Origin: Rubrimonas cliftonensis
Lineage (GTDB): Bacteria > Pseudomonadota > Alphaproteobacteria > Rhodobacterales > Rhodobacteraceae
DNA: 64,000 nt
NCBI RefSeq assembly: GCF_900107585.1
Contig: NZ_FNQM01000006.1
Location: 62,001 to 126,000 of the forward strand
Direction of reading: 5' to 3'
Under the pieces are notes generated by a model, which searched no databases, was not told the DNA's origin, and saw nothing but the letters and a program-made list of their open reading frames with translations. Of this stretch, positions 26,449 to 35,533 are shown piece by piece; position 1 is the stretch's first letter, and each line of letters begins with the position of its first letter. The position numbers and the translations under genes were made by a program.

Positions 26449-27345
26449 TCAGGCGGCCGCCGCGGAAGACGCCGCCGCCGCCCGCGCGCGGGGCTGAGCG
26501 AACGCCTCGCGCAGCCCCGCCGCAAGCCGCTCGGCCAGCGCCGCCTTCGGCCCCTCGCCGAGATAGAGGTTGACGCGCATCTCGCCGAGGTCGGGCAGCG
26601 CCCCGCCATGGTCGATGCGCTCCACCCCCGGCGGAACCGGCTCGCCGCCCATCAGCGCATAGACCGCGAGATCGGCGGCCACCGAGGCCTCCCTCGCGCG
26701 CGAGCAGTCAGTCTCGATGCTCATCGTCCAGTCGACGCCGGCGGCTTCCAGAGCGGCCTGGACGATGGGTCTGAAAATGCAGTTGCGGGAATAGGCCAGG
26801 GGCAGGGGCCGGCGCCTCCACCCGTCTCCGCCCGCAGCTCCGCACCAGACGAGCGGCGAGAGGTCCAGCGTCTCGCCGCCCGCGTCGACGCTGCGCTCGG
26901 TCGTCAGCGCGACATCGACCGCGCCTGCGGCGAGCATCTCCTTCAGCCGCCGGGAATACTCCGACACCAGCGAGACCCGCACCCGCGGATGGCTGCGCGA
27001 GAAGGCCCCGAGCACGGCGGGAATGCGCGGATGGATCACGTCATGCGGCGCGCCGAGGCGCAGTTCGCCCTCGAAAGCCTCGCCGGTCATCCGCGTCAGC
27101 GCCTCGTCGTTCAGCGCCAGCATCCGCCGCGCATAGCTGAGGAGATGCTCGCCATGGGCCGTCAGCGTCACGCCGCGCCCTGAGCGGTCGAGCAGCGTCT
27201 GGCCGAGCGTCCCCTCCAGGCGCTTGATCTGCATCGACACCGCCGACTGCGTGAGGTTGAGCTGACCGGCGGCGCGCGTCACCCCGCCAAGGTCGGCCGC
27301 GGTGACGAAGCTGCGGAGCGCGGCGATGTCGAGATTGCGGGGCAC
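26449..27345 (-). CDS. LysR-family transcriptional regulator
   Basis: A 298-residue regulator. The winged helix-turn-helix is at about residues 6-65 (LRSFVTAADLGGVTRAAGQLN, then TQSAVSMQIKRLE), and a substrate-binding co-inducer domain follows from about residue 88. The sequence LAYSRNCIFRPIVQ in the second half resembles the LrhA/HexA subgroup. It is divergent from the DUF1127 gene, which is a common arrangement, so control of that gene is a plausible inference. The C-terminus is an alanine-rich tail. Confidence 0.93.
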   Translation of the reverse strand: MPRNLDIAALRSFVTAADLGGVTRAAGQLNLTQSAVSMQIKRLEGTLGQTLLDRSGRGVTLTAHGEHLLSYARRMLALNDEALTRMTGEAFEGELRLGAPHDVIHPRIPAVLGAFSRSHPRVRVSLVSEYSRRLKEMLAAGAVDVALTTERSVDAGGETLDLSPLVWCGAAGGDGWRRRPLPLAYSRNCIFRPIVQAALEAAGVDWTMSIETDCSRAREASVAADLAVYALMGGEPVPPGVERIDHGGALPDLGEMRVNLYLGEGPKAALAERLAAGLREAFAQPRARAAAASSAAAA

Positions 27346-27471
27346 TCATCGTCTCCCGTGATGGGCAGGATCACATCAATTCGTTTTTCTTATCGCAACC
27401 TCTGGAGCATATCAATATGCGATGGCCAGGCGGCCAGCCATGATTGAACCGGATGCCCCAGGAGGCCGACC
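27346..27471. promoter_or_regulatory. AT-rich LysR/DUF1127 intergenic regulatory region
   Basis: The 126 bases between the divergent genes are the most AT-rich in this area (27370-27425). They contain the imperfect palindrome CATATCAATATG (27408-27419) and an ATCA repeated upstream. LysR proteins bind such sites between themselves and their targets, so this is a likely operator, unproved. Confidence 0.5.
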
Positions 27472-27702
27472 ATGCCCGCACTTGTCTCTCCCGCGTCCGC
27501 AGGGCGGACCGTCCTGCCCGCAGCCCGTCCCGCCGCGCGCCGCAGCTTGTGGCGCCGGCTCGCCGACCGGCTCGACCTGATCCGCCAGCGTCGCGCGCTG
27601 GCCGCGCTCGACGCCCGCCTGCTCGCCGACATCGGCCTCTCGCGCGAGGACGCCGAGGCCGAGGCCCGTCGCCCGTTCTGGGACGGACCCGTCCGCGGCT
27701 GA
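27472..27702 (+). CDS. DUF1127 (YjiS-like) small protein
   Basis: A 76-residue basic protein. The DUF1127 core runs from about residue 26 (LWRRLADRLDLIRQRRALAAL) through DARLLADIGLSREDAEAEARRPFW. Small arginine-rich proteins of this family affect phosphate, carbon or RNA metabolism in some alphaproteobacteria. It is divergent from a LysR gene. The N-terminal 25 residues are not conserved and the start may be further in. Confidence 0.87.
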   Translation: MPALVSPASAGRTVLPAARPAARRSLWRRLADRLDLIRQRRALAALDARLLADIGLSREDAEAEARRPFWDGPVRG

Positions 27703-27958
27703 GCGCGGGCGGCGCAGGACGAAGGCGCCCGAAACGGGCGGCGTCGGGGCCATTGGCGGTTCGGTGATGTCCCCAGCCGGCCCCGGCCTCAAGCCGATGG
27801 TCTGAAACGGCGCTTCAGGATTTTCCCGCAGCCCCGAAGGCGACGCCCCGGCCGCGGCGCGACCCGGGCAGCCGGCAAGTCGCGCCGCGCCGGGGCCATT
27901 GTCGCCCCCGATGTTCGGGCCTGCGCCGCCGGGCCGGAGCGCTCCGCCGCTCGGCCGG

Positions 27959-29836
27959 TCAGGCCGCGCGACGCCGGCGCCCGCCGCGCTGCGGCGTCCG
28001 CCCGTTGACCTCGAACAGGCCGGCGAGCTGGTCGGTGATCGCGCCGGCGAGCTGTTCGGCGTCGGTGATCGTCACGGCGCGGTCGTAGTAGCGCGTCACG
28101 TCATGGCCGATGCCGATGGCGATCAGCTCCACCGCGCGCCGGCGCTCGATCATCGCGATCACGTCGCGCAGGTGCCGCTCCAGATAGTTGGAGGGGTTGA
28201 CGGAGAGGGTGCTGTCGTCCACCGGCGCGCCGTCAGAGATCACCACCAGCGTCTTGCGGTGCTCAGGCCGCGCCATCAGCCGCCTGTGCGCCCATTCCAG
28301 CGCCTCGCCGTCGATGTTCTCCTTGAGCAGCCCCTCGCGCATCATCAGCCCGAGATTGCGCCGCGCGCGCCGCCACGGCGCGTCGGCGCTCTTGTAGATG
28401 ATGTGGCGCAGGTCGTTGAGGCGGCCCGGATTCTGCGGCCGGCCCGCCTTCAGCCACGCCTCGCGCGCCTGTCCGCCCTTCCACTGCCGCGTGGTGAAGC
28501 CGAGGATCTCGACCTTCACCTGGCAGCGCTCCAGCGTTCGGGCGAGGATGTCGGCGGAGATCGCCGCGATCGAGATCGGCCGCCCCCGCATCGAGCCTGA
28601 GTTGTCGATCAGCAGCGTCACCACCGTGTCGCGGAACTCGGTGTCCTTCTCGACCTTGAAGCTGAGCGGCGTGGTGGGGTTGGCCACCACGCGCGCCAGC
28701 CTGCCGGCGTCGAGGATGCCTTCCTCGCGGTCGAACTCCCAGGCGCGGTTCTGCTGCGCCTGAAGCCGGCGCTGGAGCCGGTTGGCGAGCCGCGAGACCG
28801 CGCCCTTCAGCGGTTCGAGCTGGCGGTCGAGATAGCCGCGCAGGCGGTCGAGCTCGGCCTCGTCGCAGAGTTCCTCCGCTGTCACGATCTCGTCGGCGGC
28901 CTTCGAGAAGATGCGGTAATCCCGGCTGGCGAGGCTGTCGGGGGCCGGCGGCGGGGGCGGCGGCGTCTCGCCGTCCTCGTCCTCCGCGCTCTCGGCGTCC
29001 TCGTCGGCGTCGTCGAGATCCTCCATCGAGACGTCGGCGGTCGCCTGCCGCTGCTCGCGGCTCTGCTGCTCCTCCGGCGCGCTGTCCTCCTGATCGGACT
29101 GCTGCTGGTCGTCCTCGCCGCCGTCCTCGGGCGGGGTCTCGGGCGCGTCGCTCTCCTCGTCGTCCTCGCCCTCGGCGTCGTCGCCGTCGGGGTCGTCGGC
29201 GAGTTGGTCGCCGTAGCCCAGATCGGTGATGACCTGCCGCGCGGCCTTGGTGAAGGCCACCTGATCATCCGCCGCTGCGGCCAGCGCGTCGAGGCTGGCG
29301 TTGGCCTTGTCGTCGAGAAAGTTCTTCCACAGATCAAGCACATGGCCGGCTTCCGGCGGCGCGTCGCGACCGCTGATCCGCGCCCGCAGCGCCAGCGCCG
29401 CGGCCTCCGCCAGCGGCGCGTCGGCGGCCTCGCGCATCTGGGCGTAGCCGCGGCGGCGGGCCTCCTCGCACAGCCTGGCGTCGATGTTGTCGCCCACTCC
29501 CGGCATCGCGCGCGCGCCGAGCGCCTCGCAGCGCGCCGTCTCGCAGGCGTCATAGATCGCCCGCGCCATCTCGCCCGAAGGCGCATAGCGGTCATGCGCC
29601 GCGTCGCTGTGGTAGCGTCGCCTGAGCGCCGCCGCGTCCGCCGCGCCGCGCGCCTGCATCACCTCGCCGCGGGTCATGCGTCGGCTGATCTGGGGCAGCC
29701 GGAGGGTGTCGTTGCTCTGGCCCGGCGGATCGGCGGAGTAGGTCACGCCCATCTCGGCGTCGCCCGCCATGGCGCGGGTCGCCTCGGCCAGCGCCTTCTT
29801 GAACGGTTCCGCCGGGTTGTCGGGGCCTTTCGCCAT
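27959..29836 (-). CDS. cobT: Aerobic cobaltochelatase subunit CobT
   Basis: CobT and CobS form the AAA+ chaperone ring that helps CobN insert cobalt into hydrogenobyrinic acid diamide. The 625-residue product has an N-terminal helical part, a long acidic low-complexity linker (about residues 215-290), and a C-terminal von Willebrand A domain with the MIDAS motif DNSGSMRG and ISDGAPVDD. Length matches known CobT (about 630). The gene follows cobS after a small lipoprotein gene. CobN is not in the window. Confidence 0.97.
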   Translation of the reverse strand: MAKGPDNPAEPFKKALAEATRAMAGDAEMGVTYSADPPGQSNDTLRLPQISRRMTRGEVMQARGAADAAALRRRYHSDAAHDRYAPSGEMARAIYDACETARCEALGARAMPGVGDNIDARLCEEARRRGYAQMREAADAPLAEAAALALRARISGRDAPPEAGHVLDLWKNFLDDKANASLDALAAAADDQVAFTKAARQVITDLGYGDQLADDPDGDDAEGEDDEESDAPETPPEDGGEDDQQQSDQEDSAPEEQQSREQRQATADVSMEDLDDADEDAESAEDEDGETPPPPPPAPDSLASRDYRIFSKAADEIVTAEELCDEAELDRLRGYLDRQLEPLKGAVSRLANRLQRRLQAQQNRAWEFDREEGILDAGRLARVVANPTTPLSFKVEKDTEFRDTVVTLLIDNSGSMRGRPISIAAISADILARTLERCQVKVEILGFTTRQWKGGQAREAWLKAGRPQNPGRLNDLRHIIYKSADAPWRRARRNLGLMMREGLLKENIDGEALEWAHRRLMARPEHRKTLVVISDGAPVDDSTLSVNPSNYLERHLRDVIAMIERRRAVELIAIGIGHDVTRYYDRAVTITDAEQLAGAITDQLAGLFEVNGRTPQRGGRRRRAA

Positions 29837-29902
29837 CAGCGCAGTCCTCCTCGCGCGCGCCGCGGCGCGCTCTCGCAGGGGGTCGTCTCCAAGGTCGCCG
29901 GA

Positions 29903-30358
29903 TCAGCTGGCGAGGCCAACGGCCGCCCCGATCCCGGCGCATTGCGGCTGCTCCGGGCCGAACGCCTCAACGGGCACGTCGCCGCGGGTGATCCAGCCGT
30001 AGCGCGCGCGCAGCTGCGCCAGCTTCTCGTCGCGCGCCCGCGCGACGGCGCGCTCCTGTGCGATTTCGGCCTCCGTGGGGAAGCCCGTGACAAGCCCCCG
30101 GTCAGGCGTCGACGCCATGCCGCGGCAGGCCTTCGCCGCATCGGTCAGCACGTCGTAGCGGCGCTTGAGGGACGCCTGCAGCGTCGCCGGCGCCGCCTTC
30201 TCCGCCGCGAAGGAGTAGAGGGCCTGCGCCTCGCCGGCGCACTGCGCCGCAAGCGCGAGGTCCACCGCCTCCGGCCCGCAGCTTCGCGCCGACTCGTCCG
30301 CGTTAACGCAGCCGAACACCGCGAGGCATCCCGCCAGCAGGGCTGCGCGGCGCGTCAC
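29903..30358 (-). CDS. Small predicted lipoprotein between cobS and cobT
   Basis: A 151-residue protein starting at the GTG at 30358, overlapping the cobS stop (GTGA). The N-terminus [16 protein letters not shown] is an export signal; the lipobox cysteine is Cys11 or Cys17. The rest is alpha-helical with four more cysteines (RSCGP, AQCAGE, KACRG, PQCAG). I recognise no family. Its placement inside the cobS-cobT pair is odd for an envelope protein. Confidence 0.75.
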   Translation of the reverse strand: MTRRAALLAGCLAVFGCVNADESARSCGPEAVDLALAAQCAGEAQALYSFAAEKAAPATLQASLKRRYDVLTDAAKACRGMASTPDRGLVTGFPTEAEIAQERAVARARDEKLAQLRARYGWITRGDVPVEAFGPEQPQCAGIGAAVGLAS

Positions 30359-31341
30359 CCGAGCGACACGCTCACGGCGCTCTCCGGCAACTCCTTGCCG
30401 AAGCAGCGCTGGTAGAACTCGGCGACGGTCTGCCGTTCGAGCTCGTCGCACTTGTTGAGGAAGGTCAGGCGGAACGCGAAGCCGACGTCGCCGAAGATCG
30501 CGGCGTTCTCCGCCCAGGCGATCACGGTGCGCGGCGACATCACGGTGGACAGGTCGCCGTTCATGAACGCCGACCGGGTCAGATCCGCCACCGTCACCAT
30601 CCGGCTCACCGTCTTGCGGCCCTCGGCGTCCTGCAGCTCCGGGCGCTTGGCGAGTACGATGTTCACCTCGTCGTCGTGCGGCAGATAGTTGAGCGTCGCC
30701 ACCATGGACCAGCGGTCCATCTGCCCCTGATTGATCTGCTGAGTGCCGTGGTAGAGACCCGTCGTGTCGCCCAGGCCCACGGTGTTCGCCGTCGCGAACA
30801 GCCGGAAGAACGGGTGCGGATGGATCACCTGATTCTGGTCGAGGAGCGTCAGTTTTCCGTCCACTTCCAGCACGCGCTGGATGACGAACATCACGTCGGG
30901 CCGCCCCGCGTCGTACTCGTCGAAGACGATCGCCACCGGGTTGCGCAGCGCCCAGGGCAGGATGCCTTCCTGGAACTCCGTGACCTGAACGCCGTCGCGC
31001 AGGCGGATCGCGTCCTTCCCGATCAGGTCGATTCGGCTGATGTGGCTGTCGAGGTTCACGCGCACGCAGGGCCAGTTGAGCCGGGACGCCACCTGCTCGA
31101 TGTGCGTCGACTTGCCGGTGCCGTGGTAGCCCTGGATCATCACCCGACGGTTGTGCGAGAAGCCGGCGAGGATCGCGAGCGTCGTGTCTCGGTCGAAGCG
31201 GTATGTGTCGTCCCGGGCGGGAACACGGTCGGAACCCTCGGCGAAGGCCGGAACCTTCATGTCCACGTCGAGCCCGAAGGTCTCTCGCGCGTTGACGGTG
31301 CGGGAGGGCGCGCTTTCGGGCGTGAGGGCGCCATCGGCCAT
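30355..31341 (-). CDS. cobS: Aerobic cobaltochelatase subunit CobS
   Basis: CobS is the AAA+ ATPase of the aerobic cobalt chelatase. The 328-residue protein has Walker [14 protein letters not shown], Walker [14 protein letters not shown], the sensor segment [11 protein letters not shown], and [10 protein letters not shown]. The ATG at 31341 has GAGGA eight bases upstream; a frame reaches 31377 but without a site. Length is typical (about 325-330). It shares the strand with the DnaJ-like gene 70 bases upstream. Confidence 0.97.
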   Translation of the reverse strand: MADGALTPESAPSRTVNARETFGLDVDMKVPAFAEGSDRVPARDDTYRFDRDTTLAILAGFSHNRRVMIQGYHGTGKSTHIEQVASRLNWPCVRVNLDSHISRIDLIGKDAIRLRDGVQVTEFQEGILPWALRNPVAIVFDEYDAGRPDVMFVIQRVLEVDGKLTLLDQNQVIHPHPFFRLFATANTVGLGDTTGLYHGTQQINQGQMDRWSMVATLNYLPHDDEVNIVLAKRPELQDAEGRKTVSRMVTVADLTRSAFMNGDLSTVMSPRTVIAWAENAAIFGDVGFAFRLTFLNKCDELERQTVAEFYQRCFGKELPESAVSVSLG

Positions 31342-31411
31342 CTTGATGTTCCTCGTAACGGGGCTGCGGCGCAGCATAGGGCGCGCGCGTGCCAGCGCAA
31401 GCCGGCGGGCG

Positions 31412-32086
31412 TCAGTCGGTGATCTCGCGGCTGGCCTTGATCTGGTCCCACGCCCAGAGCACGCGCCTCAGCCGGCCCTCGTCGCGCCTGTCGCCGCCGT
31501 TCATGTCGGGGTGCAGGTCCTTCACCAGCGCCCGGTAGCGCCGCCGCATCTCGGATTTCTTCGCGTCCGGCGAGACGCCCAGCACTTCGACCGCGCTCAT
31601 CAGGTTCGGCGGCAGCCGCCGCGCCCGCGGCTGCGGCGTCTCCCGGCCGCGCTTGCCGGGGTTGAGCGTCGCGTTGGCCCCGAGCACGTCGAGCGGGTCG
31701 GAGAAGCCGAAGCGCTCCCACGCCCGGCCGTCGGCGTGCGGCTGCGCGCCCATCGGCCCTTTCGGCTGTCCGCCCATGCGCCAGGTCGGCCGCTCCCACA
31801 GCCGCGCCGACTCCGCCTGCGCCTCGAAGGCGTCCTCGGCGACGCCGTCGAAGAAGTTCCAGCGCGCGTTGTACTCCCGCACATGGTCGAGGCAGAACCA
31901 GCGGAAGCTGTCGAGTTCGCTCGGCCCCTTCGGCGCGCGGTAGAGGCCCGGCCGGTCGCATTCGGGGTGCTCGCAGAGCCGCGCGGCGCCGTCCACCGCG
32001 CCGGCGAGGCCCGAGCGGCGACGCGCCCGCCGCGCCTTGTCGGCGGACACGCTGACGTCGTATTCGAGGGGCGGTCGATGGCGCAC
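31412..32086 (-). CDS. J-domain molecular chaperone
   Basis: A 224-residue protein whose J domain is at the C-terminal end, not the start: [21 protein letters not shown] then [14 protein letters not shown] with the HPD motif. The N-terminal part has a cysteine pair ([10 protein letters not shown]) and [11 protein letters not shown], a pattern shared by a Rhodobacterales DnaJ subfamily found beside cobS. The GTG at 32086 gives a start that matches that family; another GTG lies 13 codons downstream. It likely recruits DnaK. Confidence 0.87.
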   Translation of the reverse strand: MRHRPPLEYDVSVSADKARRARRRSGLAGAVDGAARLCEHPECDRPGLYRAPKGPSELDSFRWFCLDHVREYNARWNFFDGVAEDAFEAQAESARLWERPTWRMGGQPKGPMGAQPHADGRAWERFGFSDPLDVLGANATLNPGKRGRETPQPRARRLPPNLMSAVEVLGVSPDAKKSEMRRRYRALVKDLHPDMNGGDRRDEGRLRRVLWAWDQIKASREITD

Positions 32087-32159
32087 GCGTCGGCTCCGGC
32101 AACTCGGTCGCGCGCATTCTAGCGCGCCGCGCCGGCGGGCCAAGCGAAGGATGGATCGA

Positions 32160-32429
32160 ATGGGACAGGTCGCCGACACCATGGCGCGGAAGCTGCGCGA
32201 GGCCTTTGCGCCGGAGGCTCTCGACGTCATCGACGAAAGCGAGCAGCATCGCGGCCACGGCGGCTGGCGCGAGGGCGGCGAGACCCATTTCCGCGTCCGC
32301 ATGACCGCCGCCGCGTTCGACGGCGTGAGCCGGGTCGAGCGCCAGCGTTCGGTCAACCGGGCGCTGGCGGACGAACTGGCGGGGCCCGTCCATGCGCTGG
32401 CGCTGGAGCTGCGCGGCGCGGCGGAGTGA
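32160..32429 (+). CDS. BolA-family protein
   Basis: An 89-residue protein with the BolA fold: MARKLREAFAPEALDVIDESE, then HRGHGGWREGGETHFRVRM with the conserved H and G, and a C-terminal helix with ALADELAGPVHAL. BolA partners with monothiol glutaredoxins in iron-sulfur and redox sensing. The ATG at 32160 has AAGGA eight bases upstream; the ATG at 32151 is too close to it. It is divergent from the J-domain gene. Confidence 0.92.
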   Translation: MGQVADTMARKLREAFAPEALDVIDESEQHRGHGGWREGGETHFRVRMTAAAFDGVSRVERQRSVNRALADELAGPVHALALELRGAAE

Positions 32430-32824
32430 CCGCCAGCCCCTTCGAGGTGCGGGTGTATTACGAGGACACCGACCTCGCCGGCGTCGTCTATCACGCCAAC
32501 CACCTGAAATACATGGAGCGTGCGCGCACCGAGGCGCTGCGGAGCGTCGGCGTTGACCAGGGCGTGCTGAAGGCGGAGACGGGGATCGTCTTTCTGGTGA
32601 CTCGCGTCGCGATCCACTACCTGCGCCCGGCCTTCTTCGACGACCTGCTCGCCGTCGACACCGCCGTGACCCGCCTCGGCTCCGCTTCGCTGACGCTCGG
32701 CCAGTCGATACGTCGCGGCGTCGAGGCGGTCGCGACCGCGGAGGTCCGCGTCGCCATCGTCGGAAGCGACGGCCGCGCCGCGCGCGCGCCCGGGCGGCTG
32801 CGCGAGGCCCTGTCGCGCTTGTGA
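32426..32824 (+). CDS. ybgC: Tol-Pal system acyl-CoA thioesterase
   Basis: YbgC is a hotdog-fold thioesterase of 132 residues. Catalytic and signature residues are in YYEDTDLAGVVYHANHLKYMERAR. It is co-transcribed with tolQRA in many Gram-negatives and may act in phospholipid synthesis. The GTG overlaps the bolA stop by four bases (GTGA). Confidence 0.95.
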   Translation: MTASPFEVRVYYEDTDLAGVVYHANHLKYMERARTEALRSVGVDQGVLKAETGIVFLVTRVAIHYLRPAFFDDLLAVDTAVTRLGSASLTLGQSIRRGVEAVATAEVRVAIVGSDGRAARAPGRLREALSRL

Positions 32825-32962
32825 TGGCCGCCATGCGGCGCCGCGTCATTGATTTTTGCGCGCAGATGAACGATTCTGCGCAGCCAACGGAACACGGCCC
32901 GACGCCGTGGAGAAGGCGCGTCAGGGCGACAAGATCCTGCGCGGCATGAGGTTCGAGCGCGT

Positions 32963-33667
32963 ATGGAGACCCAGGCCCTCGAGGCGCTTGGCGGGATAGA
33001 CTTCTCGCTTGCGTCGATGTTCACCCGCGCGACGATCGTCGTGCAGGCCGTGACCGTGCTGCTCGCGCTCGCGTCGTTCTGGTCGTGGACCATCATCATC
33101 GACCGCTCGCTCGCGCTGCGCCGCGCCCGTCGCGACGCCGGGATGTTCGAGGACGCGTTCTGGTCCGGCCAGCCGCTCGACGCCCTCTATGACCGCATCG
33201 GCGCCAAGCCGCGCTCCGAGATCGAGCGCGTCTTCGTCGCCGGCATGGGCGAATGGCGGCGCAGCTTCGACAAGACCGGCGCGCTGATCCCCGGCGCGCG
33301 AGACCGCATCGACCGCTCGCTCGACGTCGCCCTCAGCCGGGAGACCGAGGCGCTGGGCTCCCGCCTGACGTTTCTGGCGACAACCGGCTCCATCGCGCCC
33401 TATGTCGGCCTGTTCGGCACGGTATGGGGCATCATGACCGCGTTCGAGCAGATCTCCATCCAGCAGAACACCAACCTCGCCACCGTCGCGCCGGGCATCG
33501 CCGAGGCGCTGGTGACGACGGCGATCGGGCTGGTCGCCGCCGTCCCGGCGGTGATCTTCTACAACAAGCTGACCGCCGACGCGCAGCGGCTTTCGGCGCG
33601 GCTGGAATCGTTCGCGGACGAGTTCTCCGTCATCCTGTCGCGCCAGATCATGCGGGGACAGGCGTGA
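32963..33667 (+). CDS. tolQ: Tol-Pal system inner-membrane protein TolQ
   Basis: TolQ with TolR forms the proton-driven motor that energises TolA. The 234-residue protein has three membrane helices (about residues 20-40, 140-160, 175-195) and the TolQ/ExbB signature TGSIAPYVGLFGTVWGIM and AEALVTTAIGLVAAVPAVI. A 7-bp inverted repeat GCGCAGA...TCTGCGC (32860-32881) lies in its upstream region. It overlaps tolR by four bases. Confidence 0.96.
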   Translation: METQALEALGGIDFSLASMFTRATIVVQAVTVLLALASFWSWTIIIDRSLALRRARRDAGMFEDAFWSGQPLDALYDRIGAKPRSEIERVFVAGMGEWRRSFDKTGALIPGARDRIDRSLDVALSRETEALGSRLTFLATTGSIAPYVGLFGTVWGIMTAFEQISIQQNTNLATVAPGIAEALVTTAIGLVAAVPAVIFYNKLTADAQRLSARLESFADEFSVILSRQIMRGQA

Positions 33668-34182
33668 GCCTCGGGGCCTTCGGCTCCATCGACGGCGCCG
33701 CCGTCGCCGCGGAGGACGCCGCCGGCGCGTCACGAAGGCGCCGCCGCGGCCGCGCGGCTAGGCCGGTGTCCGACATCAACGTGACGCCGTTCGTCGACGT
33801 CATGATGGTGCTGCTGGTGGTGTTCATGGTCGCCGCGCCGCTGCTCACCGTGGGCGTGCCGCTGCAGCTGCCGCGCACCGCTGCGGCGGCGCTGCCCATC
33901 GACCGGCAGGATCCGCTGACCATCAACATCGACGTGGAGGGGCGGCTCTTCCTGCAGCGGGATCCGGTTGAATTCTCCGACCTGCTGCCGGCGCTGTCGC
34001 GGTTGTCGCAGGAGCTGCAGACCGACCGCGTGTATCTGCGCGCCGACGCCGGGCTCGACTACGGGCGCGTGGCGGAGGTGATGGGGGCGCTCAACGCCGG
34101 CGGCTTTCGCAACATCGGGCTGGTGACCGACCCCGCAAGCGGCGGCGGGCGGCCCGCCAGCGCGTTCACGCCGGCGCAGTAG
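33664..34182 (+). CDS. tolR: Tol-Pal system inner-membrane protein TolR
   Basis: A 172-residue bitopic protein. The hallmark DINVTPFVDVMMVLLVVF includes the conserved aspartate of the proton path. The N-terminal 36 residues are Arg/Ala-rich and cytosolic; the rest is a periplasmic domain with VYLRADAGLDYGRVAEVM. Start GTG at 33664 overlaps the tolQ stop (GTGA). Confidence 0.96.
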   Translation: MSLGAFGSIDGAAVAAEDAAGASRRRRRGRAARPVSDINVTPFVDVMMVLLVVFMVAAPLLTVGVPLQLPRTAAAALPIDRQDPLTINIDVEGRLFLQRDPVEFSDLLPALSRLSQELQTDRVYLRADAGLDYGRVAEVMGALNAGGFRNIGLVTDPASGGGRPASAFTPAQ

Positions 34183-34249
34183 ACGCGCCAGAGGCCGCGC
34201 GGACGTCGCGGCGCAACGATGTGGGAGGGGCGGCGCGTCGCGCCGGGCA

Positions 34250-35533
34250 ATGCGGACTGGGGCGGTCATCTCCGCAGGCATGCACGCCGCGCTCGTCGCG
34301 CTGGCGGTGTTCGGCGCCGACCTGTTTCCGCAGGGCGGGGCGCGGGGGCTTGAGGTCAGCCAGGTGTCGTTGATCTCCTCCGCGGAGTTCGACGCCGCGA
34401 TTTCGGGCCCGCCCGCGGCGGGGCCCGACGCCTTCACGCCGCCGCCCGTCCCGCAGGCGCCCGATGCGCCGCCGCCGCCGGCCTCGCGCGCCGCGCTTCC
34501 GGCGGCGGCGGCGGAGAGCGAGCCCGCGGCGGCGCCCTCGACGCCGCCGGTGGAGCCGCCGCCGACCGCGCAGGCGCCGGACCCCGCGCCCGAGACGGTC
34601 GCCGCCCTCGCGCCGCCGCCGGCGCCGCCGGCGCGTCCCGACGCCCCGCGGCCGCCGGCGCAGCGCGAGACCCCGGCCCGGACGCCGGCAGCGCCCGCCG
34701 AGGCGCCCGAGGCGCGCACGCCGCCGCAGGCGGCGCCCGTCGACGCCGCCGCGCCGCAGCCGGAGCCGCAGGCCGTCGCCGCCCCGCCCCGGGCGGCCGC
34801 CGCTCCGCGCGCCGGGGGCGAGGCGCCGCCTGTGGACGACGACGGCGATCTGCCGCCAGCGCCCGAAGCCCCGGCTCCGCCGCGGGCGTCGCCGGATCTC
34901 GCCGTCGCGCCGACGCCTGCGCCGCCGCCGCCGCCGCCGGCACGGCGGCCCGAGCGGATGGCCGAGATCGCGCAGGCGGCGCGCGAGGCCGCCGCGGCGC
35001 CGTCGGCCCCGGAGCCTGCGGCCGAGCCCGCGGCGGCGGCGTCGCCTGCCACGCCCGACGCGGATCGGCGCGCCGCAGAGCGCGCTGCGCTCGAGGCGGC
35101 GCTCGCTGCGGTCGCCGGGCGACCCCCGGCGGATCGGCCCGCCGCCGCGCCCGCCGCCGCGCCCGCGACGACGCCCGCGCCCGCCGGCGGCGCGAGCGGC
35201 CGCGCCGCGCCGATCCCCGGCTCGGTGGTCGCCGGCCTCGTCTCCGGCGTGAGACGCCATTTCTCGCCGGTGCAGGGCGGGCCGCAGGCGGCGGGCACGC
35301 GCGTGACCTTCCGCATGCAGATGTCGCCGCAGGGCCGCGTGGTCGGTCGGCCCGAGCTGATCGCGCCGGCGGGCCAGCTCGACCAGCGCCAGGCCGCCCT
35401 GCGCCGCGCCGCGCTCCGCGCGCTCATCCTCGCCGACGAGCGCGGCGTGTTCGCGGCGCTGCCGGCGAACGCCTATGATCGCTGGCGCGTCATCGACGTC
35501 AGTTTCACGCCCGAGGAGATCAGTTTCCCATGA
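34250..35533 (+). CDS. tolA: Cell envelope integrity protein TolA
   Basis: A 427-residue protein with an N-terminal membrane anchor (about residues 5-27), a long periplasmic stretch rich in Ala, Pro and Glu (about 45-320) and a C-terminal TonB/TolA-like domain with VTFRMQMSPQGRVVGRPEL. The helix that spans the periplasm is replaced by proline-rich low-complexity sequence rather than the lysine/alanine coiled coil of E. coli TolA; this is common in alphaproteobacteria. It follows tolR after 67 bases and overlaps tolB by four bases. Confidence 0.92.
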   Translation: MRTGAVISAGMHAALVALAVFGADLFPQGGARGLEVSQVSLISSAEFDAAISGPPAAGPDAFTPPPVPQAPDAPPPPASRAALPAAAAESEPAAAPSTPPVEPPPTAQAPDPAPETVAALAPPPAPPARPDAPRPPAQRETPARTPAAPAEAPEARTPPQAAPVDAAAPQPEPQAVAAPPRAAAAPRAGGEAPPVDDDGDLPPAPEAPAPPRASPDLAVAPTPAPPPPPPARRPERMAEIAQAAREAAAAPSAPEPAAEPAAAASPATPDADRRAAERAALEAALAAVAGRPPADRPAAAPAAAPATTPAPAGGASGRAAPIPGSVVAGLVSGVRRHFSPVQGGPQAAGTRVTFRMQMSPQGRVVGRPELIAPAGQLDQRQAALRRAALRALILADERGVFAALPANAYDRWRVIDVSFTPEEISFP

